Below, one piece after another: positions 56,013-64,000 of a DNA stretch of 64,000 bases. The DNA comes from Vasconcelosia minhoensis LEGE 07310 (GTDB lineage: Bacteria > Cyanobacteriota > Cyanobacteriia > Phormidesmidales > Phormidesmidaceae). Under the pieces are notes generated by a model. It was not told the origin of the DNA and did no database searches. It saw only the letters and a list, made by a program, of their open reading frames with translations. How positions within the stretch are numbered: position 1 is the stretch's first letter; each line of letters opens with the position of its first letter. The stretch spans positions 37,813-101,812 of the forward strand of contig NZ_JADEXG010000011.1 in NCBI RefSeq assembly GCF_015207255.1, given 5' to 3'. The position numbers were made by a program, and so were the translations under genes.

Positions 56013-57425
56013 CTATTTGGCCGAAACCTTAGCTTCAGCTTCGGTCGGTTCGGGCCAGGCGTCTTCCATGTCGGGATTGAGCAGCCCAGAACCCAGCGAC
56101 ACCTTCATCGGAATTGTGGGCAGGCTGAGTCCCTGCTGCAGGCCCTTAACTAAGAAGCCCAGAACCTCGACTAGTTTAGGATCCCAGCGTTCGCCCTGCT
56201 CAGCTTGACAGGCGGTCAGGGCATTAGTGATGTGCTGCCAGTTAGCTTTGGCAGCGTCCTCTACAGAAGCATCTTGCCGGTGCTGATCGGTAACCTCAGC
56301 CTGGAAAGCAGCGACCAGTGCCAAAATCCGAGATTCAACCGGAATCTGATCGCCTGCTAAGCCGCCGGGCTGACCGGTACCGTTCCACCATTCGCCCTGG
56401 TGAGCTAAAATCCTGGCGACTGCCCGCATTCGAGGCATTATCCGCAGCGCCTGGGTGCGCTGATTCAGCGGACAGCTCGGGCCAACCCCAGTTTCGTCAT
56501 CAACCGCTGGCTGGAGGGGGGCAATTCGGTGCAGCAAACTAGCCAACCGCAGCCGCTGGAGCTGCCAGACGGGCAGCTCCAGCAGCTGGGCCATCATCTC
56601 TGCTAGGGAGGCTACTTCTGAGGCCGCTAGAGGATTAGTCGGGTCGGCAATGTCAGCCAGCTGGGCCATCCGTAAAAAGGCCTGAAGCTCGCTAGAGGCT
56701 AAGTTTTGCCGCAGGGCGTTGGCGAATTGCAAGGTTTCAGACCGGGTCGAGAGGGAGTTACCCTCCTGTAGGTAGTCCACCACGCGGACGACCACCTCGC
56801 TGATGCCGTCGGTCTTGGCGGCGGGCTGAACCTGAATCTGGTCGAGCCGCTGCTGCAGGGTCGCCTGTAGCTCAGGATCGTACTGCCCCAAATGCGCTAA
56901 AGAAATGTCGATTGTTTCCCGCACCAGCTCTGGGTCGAAGGTCCAGAAGCCGTAAAACTTCCGCTCCAGGTCGTTTTCAGGCCGACCATTGGGGCCATAG
57001 TCGGCATCGGAGAGCTCCTGACAGAGCACCATAGCGCTGTAGGACGGGTCTAGGATCATCAGGTGCCATTCCTGAGCAACCGGATCGTCTTTCGCCAGAT
57101 CGACTAAGAAGACATTGGGTAGCTGACTCGTAGGATGGTCGTGAAACCCAGCTCCTGGAGCAGCCATGATCGCAATGTGGCTAGCCCGTTTGGCAATGTC
57201 GCCATAGCGATCGGCCTCTTGCAAATACCATTTTCCCTGCTGGAAGGCCGTCACCATCAGCGGCGAACAGTCCGTCGCAATCACCGCATCCTCCAGCGCA
57301 TGACAGAGCGCCACCAGCGTATTTTTGTAATACACCCCAAAGTTCAAAGGGGTCCGACCCGATTGCTCAGAGTCCTCTGAGTCTCGGCGATCGACTAGCT
57401 GCTGAAGAATGGAACCGGGCAACAT
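56013..57425 (-). CDS. DICT sensory domain protein with HD-like C-terminal domain
   Basis: A 470-residue cytoplasmic protein. The N-terminal half (about 1-200) matches the DICT sensory domain found with diguanylate cyclases and two-component proteins (NFGVYYKNTLVALCHALEDAVIA, MILDPSYSAMVLCQELSDADYG). The C-terminal half (about 215-430) is helical with a degenerate HD-GYP-like pattern (LRLASLLHRIAPLQ, ILAHQGEWWNGTGQPGGLAGDQIPVESRILALVAAF), keeping the GxGxPGGL loop but lacking the proper HD pair. A role in cyclic-di-GMP or light/redox signalling is plausible but not shown. Confidence 0.75.
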   Translation of the reverse strand: MLPGSILQQLVDRRDSEDSEQSGRTPLNFGVYYKNTLVALCHALEDAVIATDCSPLMVTAFQQGKWYLQEADRYGDIAKRASHIAIMAAPGAGFHDHPTSQLPNVFLVDLAKDDPVAQEWHLMILDPSYSAMVLCQELSDADYGPNGRPENDLERKFYGFWTFDPELVRETIDISLAHLGQYDPELQATLQQRLDQIQVQPAAKTDGISEVVVRVVDYLQEGNSLSTRSETLQFANALRQNLASSELQAFLRMAQLADIADPTNPLAASEVASLAEMMAQLLELPVWQLQRLRLASLLHRIAPLQPAVDDETGVGPSCPLNQRTQALRIMPRMRAVARILAHQGEWWNGTGQPGGLAGDQIPVESRILALVAAFQAEVTDQHRQDASVEDAAKANWQHITNALTACQAEQGERWDPKLVEVLGFLVKGLQQGLSLPTIPMKVSLGSGLLNPDMEDAWPEPTEAEAKVSAK

Positions 57426-57493
57426 GGGTTTGAGGTATGGGTTAACGGTTTAAAGGACAGTGGAAATGAATATCTAGATATTATTCACCCACT

Positions 57494-59071
57494 TTAAGAT
57501 GATATCTCAGCCAAGGCCCGGGGCTGATCCCCGATAGGTGCGGTCAGTGCTTCTTCGAGCGAAGAGCGGCCCAATTTGGCTTCTAACAGGTCCATCACCG
57601 TGCGGCCAAAGTCGTTGGGATTTTGCTGCCAGGCTTCTAGACAGATTTCGCCGAAGAACGAGCCCAGCGGTTCAGGATTCCACAGCAGCTTATTAGCCAC
57701 CCAGGGCAGATGAATATTGAGCGGATTATAGTCTGGCTTGAGGATATCGTGCTCGAAGGCGTATTCTTCCAGATGGGTATGGGGCTGTAAGCCAATAAAG
57801 AAGATTGCCGGTTCGACCTTATCTCGACCAAAGATGGCTTCCAGCGCCCGGTGGTAGGCAATCGTCTGACGGATCGTTTCGGGCCGCTCATCAATCACGT
57901 TAAAGGAATAGTTGACCGAGACCAGATCCTGAAAGCCCGCCGATTTCAGGTCACGGCAGTTTTCCAGCACCGTCCGCAGGTTATAGCCCATCCGCATTTT
58001 TCGCACCAGCTCCTGGGAACCGCTGGTGATGCCGATTTCGAAATAGTTCATGCCGGTGGCGACCATTAGCTCGCAGAGCTCTGGCGTCAGGTTGTCGGCG
58101 CGGATGTAGGCGGCCCAGTGAATGTCATCCATGCCTGCCGCTAGGATTTTTTGCAGCAGCTCAACTGCATCGTCGATAAACTTGCGGGCGGGGATAAACT
58201 GGGCATCGGTGAACCAGAAGTTGCGAATACCTCGGCCGTAGAGCTGCTGCATCTCCTTGACGACTTCATCCGCCGGATTAATGCGCACCTGCTTGCCTTC
58301 GACCACGGTATAGATGCAGTAGCAGCAGTTGTGGGGACAGCCTCGCTTGGTTTGAACGCCGATATAGAAGTCCTGCTCTTGCAGGTAATATTCAAACTCG
58401 GGCCAGATTTGCTCGATATAGTCGTAGTGGCAGGCGGTTTTCTCAATTGGCGTCGGCCATTCGTGGATCAGGCGATCTCGCGGCTGACGCTGCCCCACCA
58501 CGTAGCAGCGCTCGTCGTCGATGGGCTGGCCGCGCAGCAGTTTTTCTAACAGCGTCTCGCCTTCGCCCACAGAGATGATGGTTCCTTCCGGCATCATCTG
58601 GCTCATCTGCTCGTAAAACACACTGACCGCGCCGCCGCCCACCACCATCTGCACGTCGGGAAAATGCTTTCGCGCCCGCTTCAGACCGCGCTTGATTAGC
58701 CGGGAGTTGCGCCACAGCTCGGATAGGTAGGTGGTCACCATCCGCAGGCCGCCCATCGCCCCGCGCAGCTTCACCAGCGGATTGGCACCATAGTTAAATT
58801 CAAAGGCGTTTTGCAGAGGGTTCCCGCCGCGACCGCCAACCGGCGCGTAGATTTGAATATCGCGCCAGGAAAAGACCATCAGCGTTGGTCGAAAGCTATC
58901 GATGTAGCGGTCTAGGGCCGAGCCAAAGTCGAGCGGCGGCACCGTGCCCAGGTCAAAAATGCGCTGCTCGGCTTGGGGAAATAGCTTGTGGAGATGATCC
59001 GCCAGATACACGACCCCAATCGGAAAGATAGGATTACAGGGGAGGCGGACATAGAGGACGCGATCGCGCAT
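57494..59071 (-). CDS. B12-binding-domain radical SAM protein
   Basis: A 525-residue enzyme with an N-terminal cobalamin-binding-like domain (about 1-220, VVGGGAVSVF and VGEGETLLEKLL) and a radical SAM barrel with the 4Fe-4S motif in KRGCPHNCCYC (CxxxCxxC). A C-terminal domain of about 150 residues follows. The layout is that of the BchE/methylthiotransferase-like class B radical SAM enzymes. Cyanobacterial members very similar at the start (LYVRLPCNPIFPIGVVYLADHLHK) have been annotated as linked to photosystem II high-light acclimation; I recall this but cannot verify it. The substrate is unknown. Confidence 0.88.
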   Translation of the reverse strand: MRDRVLYVRLPCNPIFPIGVVYLADHLHKLFPQAEQRIFDLGTVPPLDFGSALDRYIDSFRPTLMVFSWRDIQIYAPVGGRGGNPLQNAFEFNYGANPLVKLRGAMGGLRMVTTYLSELWRNSRLIKRGLKRARKHFPDVQMVVGGGAVSVFYEQMSQMMPEGTIISVGEGETLLEKLLRGQPIDDERCYVVGQRQPRDRLIHEWPTPIEKTACHYDYIEQIWPEFEYYLQEQDFYIGVQTKRGCPHNCCYCIYTVVEGKQVRINPADEVVKEMQQLYGRGIRNFWFTDAQFIPARKFIDDAVELLQKILAAGMDDIHWAAYIRADNLTPELCELMVATGMNYFEIGITSGSQELVRKMRMGYNLRTVLENCRDLKSAGFQDLVSVNYSFNVIDERPETIRQTIAYHRALEAIFGRDKVEPAIFFIGLQPHTHLEEYAFEHDILKPDYNPLNIHLPWVANKLLWNPEPLGSFFGEICLEAWQQNPNDFGRTVMDLLEAKLGRSSLEEALTAPIGDQPRALAEISS

Positions 59072-59238
59072 AGCCTAAAGGAGTTGCTGCTGAGTAATAC
59101 TGAGTGAACCCTGACGAATCTATACCTTAGCTGAGGGCACTCAGTTTTTTCATATATCTTTACGATAGCACTGCTAACTCGCTCCTGGGTCTCATTCCGG
59201 TAGTAGACAGACTTAAAGCATCATCTCAGGAATTCTGC

Positions 59239-60618
59239 ATGGCGAATCAACCCAGTCCACCGGCAAATCCACCGGCAAATCCACTGACAAGTCTACACAA
59301 CACGAACTGGGTTGCGCCATTCCTGCGACTGTCGATCGCGAATACCATCTCCAATTTAATGGTGCCGCTGGCTGGGCTAATTGATACCGCCTTTCTGGGG
59401 CACCTGGACGAAATCTATTATTTCGCTGGGGTGGCGCTGGCGACGATTATCTTCAACGTGATCTACTGGAGCTTCGGCTTTTTACGCATGGGAACGACCG
59501 GGCTGGTTGCTCAGGCAGTGGGTCGGGCTGAGTCTGACTCACTCTGGCTGGTTGGCATGCGCAATCTACTGCTGGCCCTGGGGCTGGGACTGCTAATTTT
59601 TCTACTCCAGTTGCCGATCCGCCGGTTGGGCTTTTCGCTGCTCCAGGCCGACGCCGACGTGCTGACGGCGGGGCAGGCGTTCTATCGGGCCTGCATTTGG
59701 GGAGCGCCGGCGGTGCTGATGAACTATGTGCTGCTGGGCTGGTTTCTAGGTCGGGGCCAGGGGCGGATTGTGATTTTGCTGTCTCTCGTGAGTAACGGGG
59801 CGAATGTGGCACTGGACTACGGGTTCATCTATCGGCTGGGCTGGGCCAGCTACGGCGCGGGTTTAGCCACCGCCATGAGCCAGTATCTGATGCTGCTGGT
59901 GGGGCTAGCGATGATCTTACCGACGATCCCCTGGCCGACGATTCGGCAGCTGCGCGGTCAGCTCTGGGAAACCAAGGCGATCCGAGCCCTGTTTCAGCTC
60001 AATCGGGATATCCTGATTCGCACCTTTGCCCTGGTGATGTGCTTTTCCCTCTTTACCAACTTCAGCTCGGGAATGGGGGCGCAGACCCTGGCGGTGAATA
60101 CGCTGCTGCTCCAGGTGGTGACCCTGGCCGCCTATTTGCTGGATGGGATTGCCTTTGCCACTGAAACCTACGCCGGGCAATTCTACGGTCAGGCCGCCTA
60201 CGCTCAGCTGCGGCGGCTAGTGCTATGGGGCAGCGCCGTGAGCGTAATTTTAGGCGTGGGGTTTGCGATCGCGTTTGCCCGCTACCCCGCTTCCCTCTTT
60301 GGCCTGCTGACAAACCACGCCGACCTGGTCGCCGGGGTGAAAGCCTATGTCATTTGGCTGCTGCCGGTACTGGGGTTCGGCGCGATCGCGTTTATGCTAG
60401 ACGGCTATTTCCTGGGACTGACCGCCGGTCGAGCCCTGCGCAACTCCACCCTGATTGCTTCCTTAATTTGCTTTTTGCCCATCGCCCTAATCGCCCAGCA
60501 GCTCCGCAGTCCCAACCTGCTCTGGCTAGCCATGACCTGCTTTATGGCGGGCCGAGCCCTGACGCTGGCCTGGATGACACCTAAAACTTTAGGCCCGCAG
60601 CCGGAGCCACGAGCCTAA
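59239..60618 (+). CDS. MATE family efflux transporter
   Basis: A 459-residue membrane protein with 12 TM segments in two homologous halves, typical of the DinF branch of MATE exporters that use Na+ or H+ gradients. LIDTAFLGHLDEIYYFAGVALATIIFNVIYWSFGFLRMGTTGLVAQAVG is the first-half core. The N-terminus has a short duplicated Pro-Ala-Asn stretch (12-bp DNA repeat). Substrates are not predictable. It diverges from the radical SAM gene across 167 bp. Confidence 0.93.
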   Translation: MANQPSPPANPPANPLTSLHNTNWVAPFLRLSIANTISNLMVPLAGLIDTAFLGHLDEIYYFAGVALATIIFNVIYWSFGFLRMGTTGLVAQAVGRAESDSLWLVGMRNLLLALGLGLLIFLLQLPIRRLGFSLLQADADVLTAGQAFYRACIWGAPAVLMNYVLLGWFLGRGQGRIVILLSLVSNGANVALDYGFIYRLGWASYGAGLATAMSQYLMLLVGLAMILPTIPWPTIRQLRGQLWETKAIRALFQLNRDILIRTFALVMCFSLFTNFSSGMGAQTLAVNTLLLQVVTLAAYLLDGIAFATETYAGQFYGQAAYAQLRRLVLWGSAVSVILGVGFAIAFARYPASLFGLLTNHADLVAGVKAYVIWLLPVLGFGAIAFMLDGYFLGLTAGRALRNSTLIASLICFLPIALIAQQLRSPNLLWLAMTCFMAGRALTLAWMTPKTLGPQPEPRA

Positions 60619-60647
60619 AGTCAGGCAGCTCTGAAGGTCACTTTCAA

Positions 60648-61064
60648 CTATTTCCGCATCTCGCGAGCCATGTTGCGGAAGGTATCCATGCTGCTGTCAG
60701 GCTTGCGACGCTTAGACTGGCTATTTGCCACGTTGTTGTTCTGAGTCGAGATGCCGCTGCTGCTGGTGCTACCGGTGCTGCCAGTGCTGCTGCCGGTACT
60801 AGTCCCCACAGACGGGAAAGTCCCACTATTGTTATAGGGGGTGCTGCCGAGCGCAGAAACTTGCTTAATGCTCTCGACCTCCTTCGTTTGACCCTTCTTC
60901 CGAGCAAAGGTGCGCTTGACGGTCTTACTGGTGCGCATATAGTCAATATCGCCATAGCTCTTGGCATCGTCGGCGTCCAGGTAGAAAGCTCCCTTAGCCT
61001 GAGTCGGCCCGTTGGGCCGATCGGCTTTTTTGCCGCCAAATAGTCCTCTGATAAATCCAGTCAT
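60648..61064 (-). CDS. Conserved cyanobacterial hypothetical protein, Ser/Thr/Gly-rich
   Basis: A 138-residue basic protein: an N-terminal region (FIRGLFGGKKADRP, then GAFYLDADDAKSYGDIDYMR) followed by a Gly/Ser/Thr repetitive linker (about 78-112) and a basic helix (KRRKPDSSMDTFRNMAREMRK). The layout is that of a small cyanobacterial protein seen in many genomes. No function is known. No signal peptide or TM is present. Confidence 0.7.
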   Translation of the reverse strand: MTGFIRGLFGGKKADRPNGPTQAKGAFYLDADDAKSYGDIDYMRTSKTVKRTFARKKGQTKEVESIKQVSALGSTPYNNSGTFPSVGTSTGSSTGSTGSTSSSGISTQNNNVANSQSKRRKPDSSMDTFRNMAREMRK

Positions 61065-61382
61065 GGGTTTTGCGAGTCGGTGTTAAGTATAAACTTCCCT
61101 TATATGTTAACTTTTATTAGCCTTTTTCAGCAAATAAATCAGGCTATTTTTTGGAATTTGGGCTGAATTTACCGGCTCAAAGGCGTTTCCCGCTCAGGAG
61201 ACGCTAAGGGCGAGTACTGGAATCTGAGATTTCTGATTGATTTCTTTGTAGTCTGGCTTCACGGTATACCTGCATTGACTTCTGGTTATACTCAAGGCTA
61301 AGGGGTTAAAAGGCTGCCTCGCCCCTTCAGTCCTACTTTTGTGCAACCCGCGATCTTGACATCCACAAGCAGGCTCAATGCT
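61065..61382. other. Spacer upstream of the ParA-HEPN pair
   Basis: 318 bp without a convincing gene. It is AT-rich at its left end and holds a repeat-like word CGCTCAGGAGACGCTAAGGG at 61190-61209. It should carry the promoter of the parA-like gene. No iteron array or parS-like site was recognised. Confidence 0.5.
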
Positions 61383-62453
61383 ATGGTTCAAAAAGTTGCC
61401 TTATTTAATCACAAGGGCGGAGTCAGTAAGACTACAACCGCATTTAACTTGGGCTGGATGCTCGCCTCAAAAGGGAAAAGAGTAATTCTCGTAGATAGCG
61501 ATCCGCAGTGCAATCTCACAGGCATAGCTTTGGGCGAGGAGACCGAGGATGATGAAGCGAGAATTCAAGAGATTTACAATACAACTTCAAATATAAAGTC
61601 GGGGTTGGCCCCGGCGTTTGAGTCACAACCCAAAGCGATTGAGGCTGTCGATTGTATTCCAATACAGGGCCGCGATGATTTGTTTCTTTTGCCAGGACAC
61701 GTTGGTTTTGCTGAGTATGAGGTAACTCTAGGTATTGCGCAAGAGCTTAGCGGTTCGATTCAAGCTCTTAAAAACTTACCCGGTGCTATCAATGACTTGC
61801 TTGAGAAAACAGCTGCCAAGTTCAATGCAGACTATGTGTTGATTGATATGAGCCCCAGCCTAGGCTCTATTAACCAGAATTTGCTGATGATCAGCGACTT
61901 CTTTTTGGTGCCTACCACTGCTGACTTTTTCTCTGTAATGGCAATTGATTCTTTGGCAAAGGTTCTGCCAAGATGGTATGCCTGGGGCAAATCAGCAAGC
62001 TCACTGCAAGTTTTGAAAGAGGCTAATTATCCTTTCCCTGATGTCAATCTGCGTTTTCTAGGAACGATCGTCCAAAATTATCGAATTATCCGGGGTAAAG
62101 AGACTGCTGCATTTCAAATTTGGATTGAGAAAATTGAAAAGGCCGTCTCTGAAAAGCTGATTCCGACCCTAAGACAAAGCAATATGATGCTGCCAGATCA
62201 GAGCTATAGAGATCAGGGAATTGAAGGCAATCTCTCTCTCGCAAAGATTGCAAACTTCAACAGCTTGATTGCGCTATCTCAAAAATACCGTACTCCAGTC
62301 TACGCTTTAACTTCCGAACAACTGCATCAGAAAGGAATAGTAAAGACTAGCAACCAAAAGAAACAGCAAGAGTTCAAGCAAACTTTTTCAGATTTGACCG
62401 ATAAAATCATTGCGCTAAGCTCTGAAAGCTCCGCCTATGCAGTCAGCGCTTGA
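61383..62453 (+). CDS. ParA-family ATPase
   Basis: A 356-residue deviant-Walker ATPase. The P-loop is KGGVSKTT (11-18), followed by VDSDPQCNLTG (switch I), VLIDMSPSLGSINQ and VPTTADFFSVMAI. The middle (about 180-300) is longer than in plain ParA and has no N-terminal DNA-binding extension. The ATG at 61383 is chosen; a GTG at 61341 is also in frame but adds no conserved sequence. No ParB or plasmid replication gene is near. It overlaps the HEPN gene by 17 nt. DNA here is clearly AT-richer than the flanks and HIP1 sites are absent, suggesting acquisition. Confidence 0.88.
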   Translation: MVQKVALFNHKGGVSKTTTAFNLGWMLASKGKRVILVDSDPQCNLTGIALGEETEDDEARIQEIYNTTSNIKSGLAPAFESQPKAIEAVDCIPIQGRDDLFLLPGHVGFAEYEVTLGIAQELSGSIQALKNLPGAINDLLEKTAAKFNADYVLIDMSPSLGSINQNLLMISDFFLVPTTADFFSVMAIDSLAKVLPRWYAWGKSASSLQVLKEANYPFPDVNLRFLGTIVQNYRIIRGKETAAFQIWIEKIEKAVSEKLIPTLRQSNMMLPDQSYRDQGIEGNLSLAKIANFNSLIALSQKYRTPVYALTSEQLHQKGIVKTSNQKKQQEFKQTFSDLTDKIIALSSESSAYAVSA

Positions 62454-63186
62454 CCAGTTTCGCGTCAGCATAAGTCGCGTTCGAGACCTGATTGCACTGC
62501 ACAATTCCGTTAAAGCTCAAGCTACAGGCGCACTTGATATATCAGATATGTTACGCGCAGCGCTAGTTCTTGCTGTGAGCGCACTGGATTATTATGTGCA
62601 TGAAGTTGTGACATTGGGAATGTTGGAAATCCATCGAGGAAACCGGGCCGAACCAAAGGCTTCAGCAAACGCGACTCAATCGGCGTTCTCACGCTTTGAG
62701 GTTTCACTAGGTGGCGCACGCCAAGACCGACTAACAGCGATCGATATTGCCGCCTGGCTTGAAACTGAAATTCAACAAGCACAAGGTTATGCATTTCTCC
62801 AGCAAACCCATTCAGTTTCAGCCTTGATCCCCATAATATCAAGTAGCATCCAAAGCCGGTTGAACAATACTTCCTGGCTAGAGAGCGAAATTAGGAAGCG
62901 CTTAGGGTATCAGAGTTTTCAGCAAGCAGGCAAGATCGCCGATGCGATTAGATACATCTCAGATAAGAAGCTGTGGGATGAAGTGGCTACTCAGATGAGT
63001 AGATCCGCGAAAGACATTAAGCAGCAGCTGAATTCAATTGTTGATCGAAGAAATAAGATTGCTCATGAAGCCGACATAGATCCGACGTTTAATATTGGCA
63101 GCCGATGGAATATCGATGAGTTGCTTGTAGGCGATGCAGTTGACTTTCTTGAGATGCTCGTCGAAAGCATCCATCAAGTGCTGTAA
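62437..63186 (+). CDS. RiboL-PSP-type HEPN domain protein
   Basis: A 249-residue all-helical protein. The N-terminal region (RVRDLIALHNSVKAQ, then DISDMLRAALVLAVSALDYYVHEVV) fits the RiboL-PSP HEPN family. The C-terminal HEPN ribonuclease motif is present as RRNKIAHE (Arg204/205 and His210), matching R-x4-6-H. HEPN proteins of this kind usually act as RNases in toxin-antitoxin or phage-defence systems. Its start overlaps the parA-like gene by 17 nt, so the two are translationally coupled. The role of the partner as antitoxin, sensor or localiser is an inference. Confidence 0.8.
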   Translation: MQSALDQFRVSISRVRDLIALHNSVKAQATGALDISDMLRAALVLAVSALDYYVHEVVTLGMLEIHRGNRAEPKASANATQSAFSRFEVSLGGARQDRLTAIDIAAWLETEIQQAQGYAFLQQTHSVSALIPIISSSIQSRLNNTSWLESEIRKRLGYQSFQQAGKIADAIRYISDKKLWDEVATQMSRSAKDIKQQLNSIVDRRNKIAHEADIDPTFNIGSRWNIDELLVGDAVDFLEMLVESIHQVL

Positions 63187-63228
63187 AGATAATGCGCAAT
63201 AGATTCAGTGAGGTTAGACGCCAAGCAG

Positions 63229-63537
63229 TTATAGCTTGCGCTGATATTCCTCTAGCAAATCCATCAGGTTGACCTGGCACTGCATGGGCAGCATTTCTGC
63301 CAGGGAAACCGTCTGCCGTCCGCCGCCGAGCTTGATGGGAATGTCCTGAAGCACCTTGAGCACGTCATCTTCGCTGGGGGTGCCGTTGCCTAGCATGGGA
63401 TAGAACCGATCGGCCAGGACGGTATGCAGCTTGGCATCGCCCAGATACAGATGCCATTTGGCAATATCCATGTAAATATTCTCGCCAATTTCTGCGGCGA
63501 GCGCTTCGACGGCTTCGGCTGAATCTGCGAATGCCAT
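63229..63537 (-). CDS. DUF3181 family protein
   Basis: A 102-residue cyanobacterial protein with the family hallmark AVEALAAEIGENIYMDIAKWHLYLGDAKLHTVLADRFYPML. It has no TM or signal peptide. Function is unknown; the family is largely restricted to cyanobacteria. Return of high-GC DNA here marks the right border of the ParA-HEPN segment. Confidence 0.8.
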   Translation of the reverse strand: MAFADSAEAVEALAAEIGENIYMDIAKWHLYLGDAKLHTVLADRFYPMLGNGTPSEDDVLKVLQDIPIKLGGGRQTVSLAEMLPMQCQVNLMDLLEEYQRKL

Positions 63538-63599
63538 GGGTCTTACCTCCGGTCTACGTGAATAGAATAGTCGGAAAAGCGCTGAAGCGATGCCTACCC

Positions 63600-63875
63600 T
63601 CAGCCAGAATCTTGAGTTTTTTGGGGAACTGAGGCGGGGGAATAGTCTGCGATCGCGAAAATATAAATCCCATGCAGCACCAAAATCCCAATCCAGACCA
63701 GCGTAAACGTCTTGAGCCAGGGCAGCACGTCGGGTTTAAGATTGCGATAAAACCAGAGCCCGGAATTAACCGCAGATAGCAGGCCAACATGGATGGCAAA
63801 ATTCATCCGGTCATCCAGGCGGCGATAGTCGGGATCATTGACGCGGTCAGGTTTACGAGGCCAGCGAGGAGGCAT
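63600..63875 (-). CDS. 2TM domain protein
   Basis: A 91-residue protein with a basic, Arg/Asp-rich start (DPDYRRLDDRMNFAIHVGLLSAVNSGLWFY) and two TM segments (about 26-43 and 52-76), matching the bacterial 2TM domain. It lies 62 bp before the DUF3181 gene on the same strand; the two may form one transcript. Function unknown. Confidence 0.75.
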   Translation of the reverse strand: MPPRWPRKPDRVNDPDYRRLDDRMNFAIHVGLLSAVNSGLWFYRNLKPDVLPWLKTFTLVWIGILVLHGIYIFAIADYSPASVPQKTQDSG

Positions 63876-63925
63876 AGTGAATTTGAAAAAAGGTGAGTAT
63901 TTAAGCTAATTGTAACCTTTGTCCC

Positions 63926-64000
63926 CCCATCACCCCTAACGCCTAAGGCGACGCTCCACGAACACCCCTACCCTACGGGAAGCCGCTATCGCGTCTACAC
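63926..64000. repeat. Dispersed repeat at right window edge
   Basis: The block CACCCCTAACGCCTAAGGCG followed by ACGCTCCACGAACACCCCTA is the reverse complement of the module at 31262-31350, and is followed by CTACGGGAAGCCGCTATCGC as seen near 35150. It continues past the window edge. Confidence 0.6.

Noticed and set aside
61383..62453. Plasmid partition locus
   Set aside because: Only a ParA-like gene is present; ParB, parS-like repeats and replication genes are absent, and surrounding genes are chromosomal.

Overview
The window is chromosomal DNA of a cyanobacterium. The evidence is psaC beside acpP-fabF-tkt, a full kaiABC clock cluster, flavodiiron proteins, many cyanobacteria-only small proteins, and very frequent copies of the HIP1 octamer (GCGATCGC) through the GC-rich gene regions. 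Species cannot be named from the window alone. Both edges are open: the left edge cuts a large minus-strand gene and the right edge ends in a repeat-rich spacer.

Layout. 1-4.7 kb (minus): a glycosyltransferase-EAL fusion cut by the edge, then cbiT, an Orn/Lys/Arg-type decarboxylase and a glyoxalase-like protein. 4.9-8.5 kb: metH. 8.6-11.5 kb: kaiA-kaiB-kaiC, followed by tRNA-Arg. 11.7-15.2 kb (minus): MarR regulator, dusA and rqcH. 15.4-17.1 kb: remA-like, sufE and a PuuE-type deacetylase. 17.3-21.7 kb: tkt, fabF and acpP, divergent from psaC. 22-26.7 kb: ftsX, def, a small membrane protein, an SLC12-like transporter and an allophanate-hydrolase-like small protein. 26.9-31.3 kb: a four-gene PotABCD-type ABC transporter. 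31.4-34.6 kb: a secreted protein, a WD40 protein overlapping a COG0523 GTPase, and a small membrane protein. 35.4-37.7 kb: an RnfD-like/DUF2330 pair. 37.8-42.1 kb: two flavodiiron proteins plus a PsiE-family membrane protein. 42.1-45.2 kb: divergent coaT and coaR (cobalt export and its sensor). 45.3-48.2 kb: OsmC, aldo/keto reductase and a GH13 amylase. 48.3-51.8 kb: a second KaiC-family protein, a histidine kinase and a duplicated-domain secreted protein. 51.8-52.5 kb: a PIN toxin-antitoxin pair. 52.6-55.1 kb: phosphohexomutase, tRNA-Pro and a Uma2 protein. 55.3-60.6 kb: pentapeptide protein, DICT-domain protein, B12-type radical SAM protein and MATE transporter. 61.4-63.2 kb: a low-GC ParA-HEPN pair. 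63.2-63.9 kb: two small conserved proteins.

How the genes connect. Three themes recur. (1) Clock and KaiC signalling: canonical kaiABC, plus a separate KaiC-like ATPase paired with a histidine kinase. (2) Photosynthetic electron flow: PsaC, and the flavodiiron pair that drains electrons to oxygen. (3) Metal and cobalamin handling: cbiT, B12-dependent metH, the B12-binding radical SAM protein, the COG0523 GTPase, and CoaR/CoaT, whose sensor reuses a corrin-biosynthesis fold.

The best candidates for something not well described are the overlapping ParA-HEPN pair (61383-63186) in AT-richer DNA, the GT2-EAL fusion at the left edge, and the KaiC-like/degenerate-receiver kinase pair at 48-51 kb. 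All functional statements are read from sequence motifs; no database search was run.
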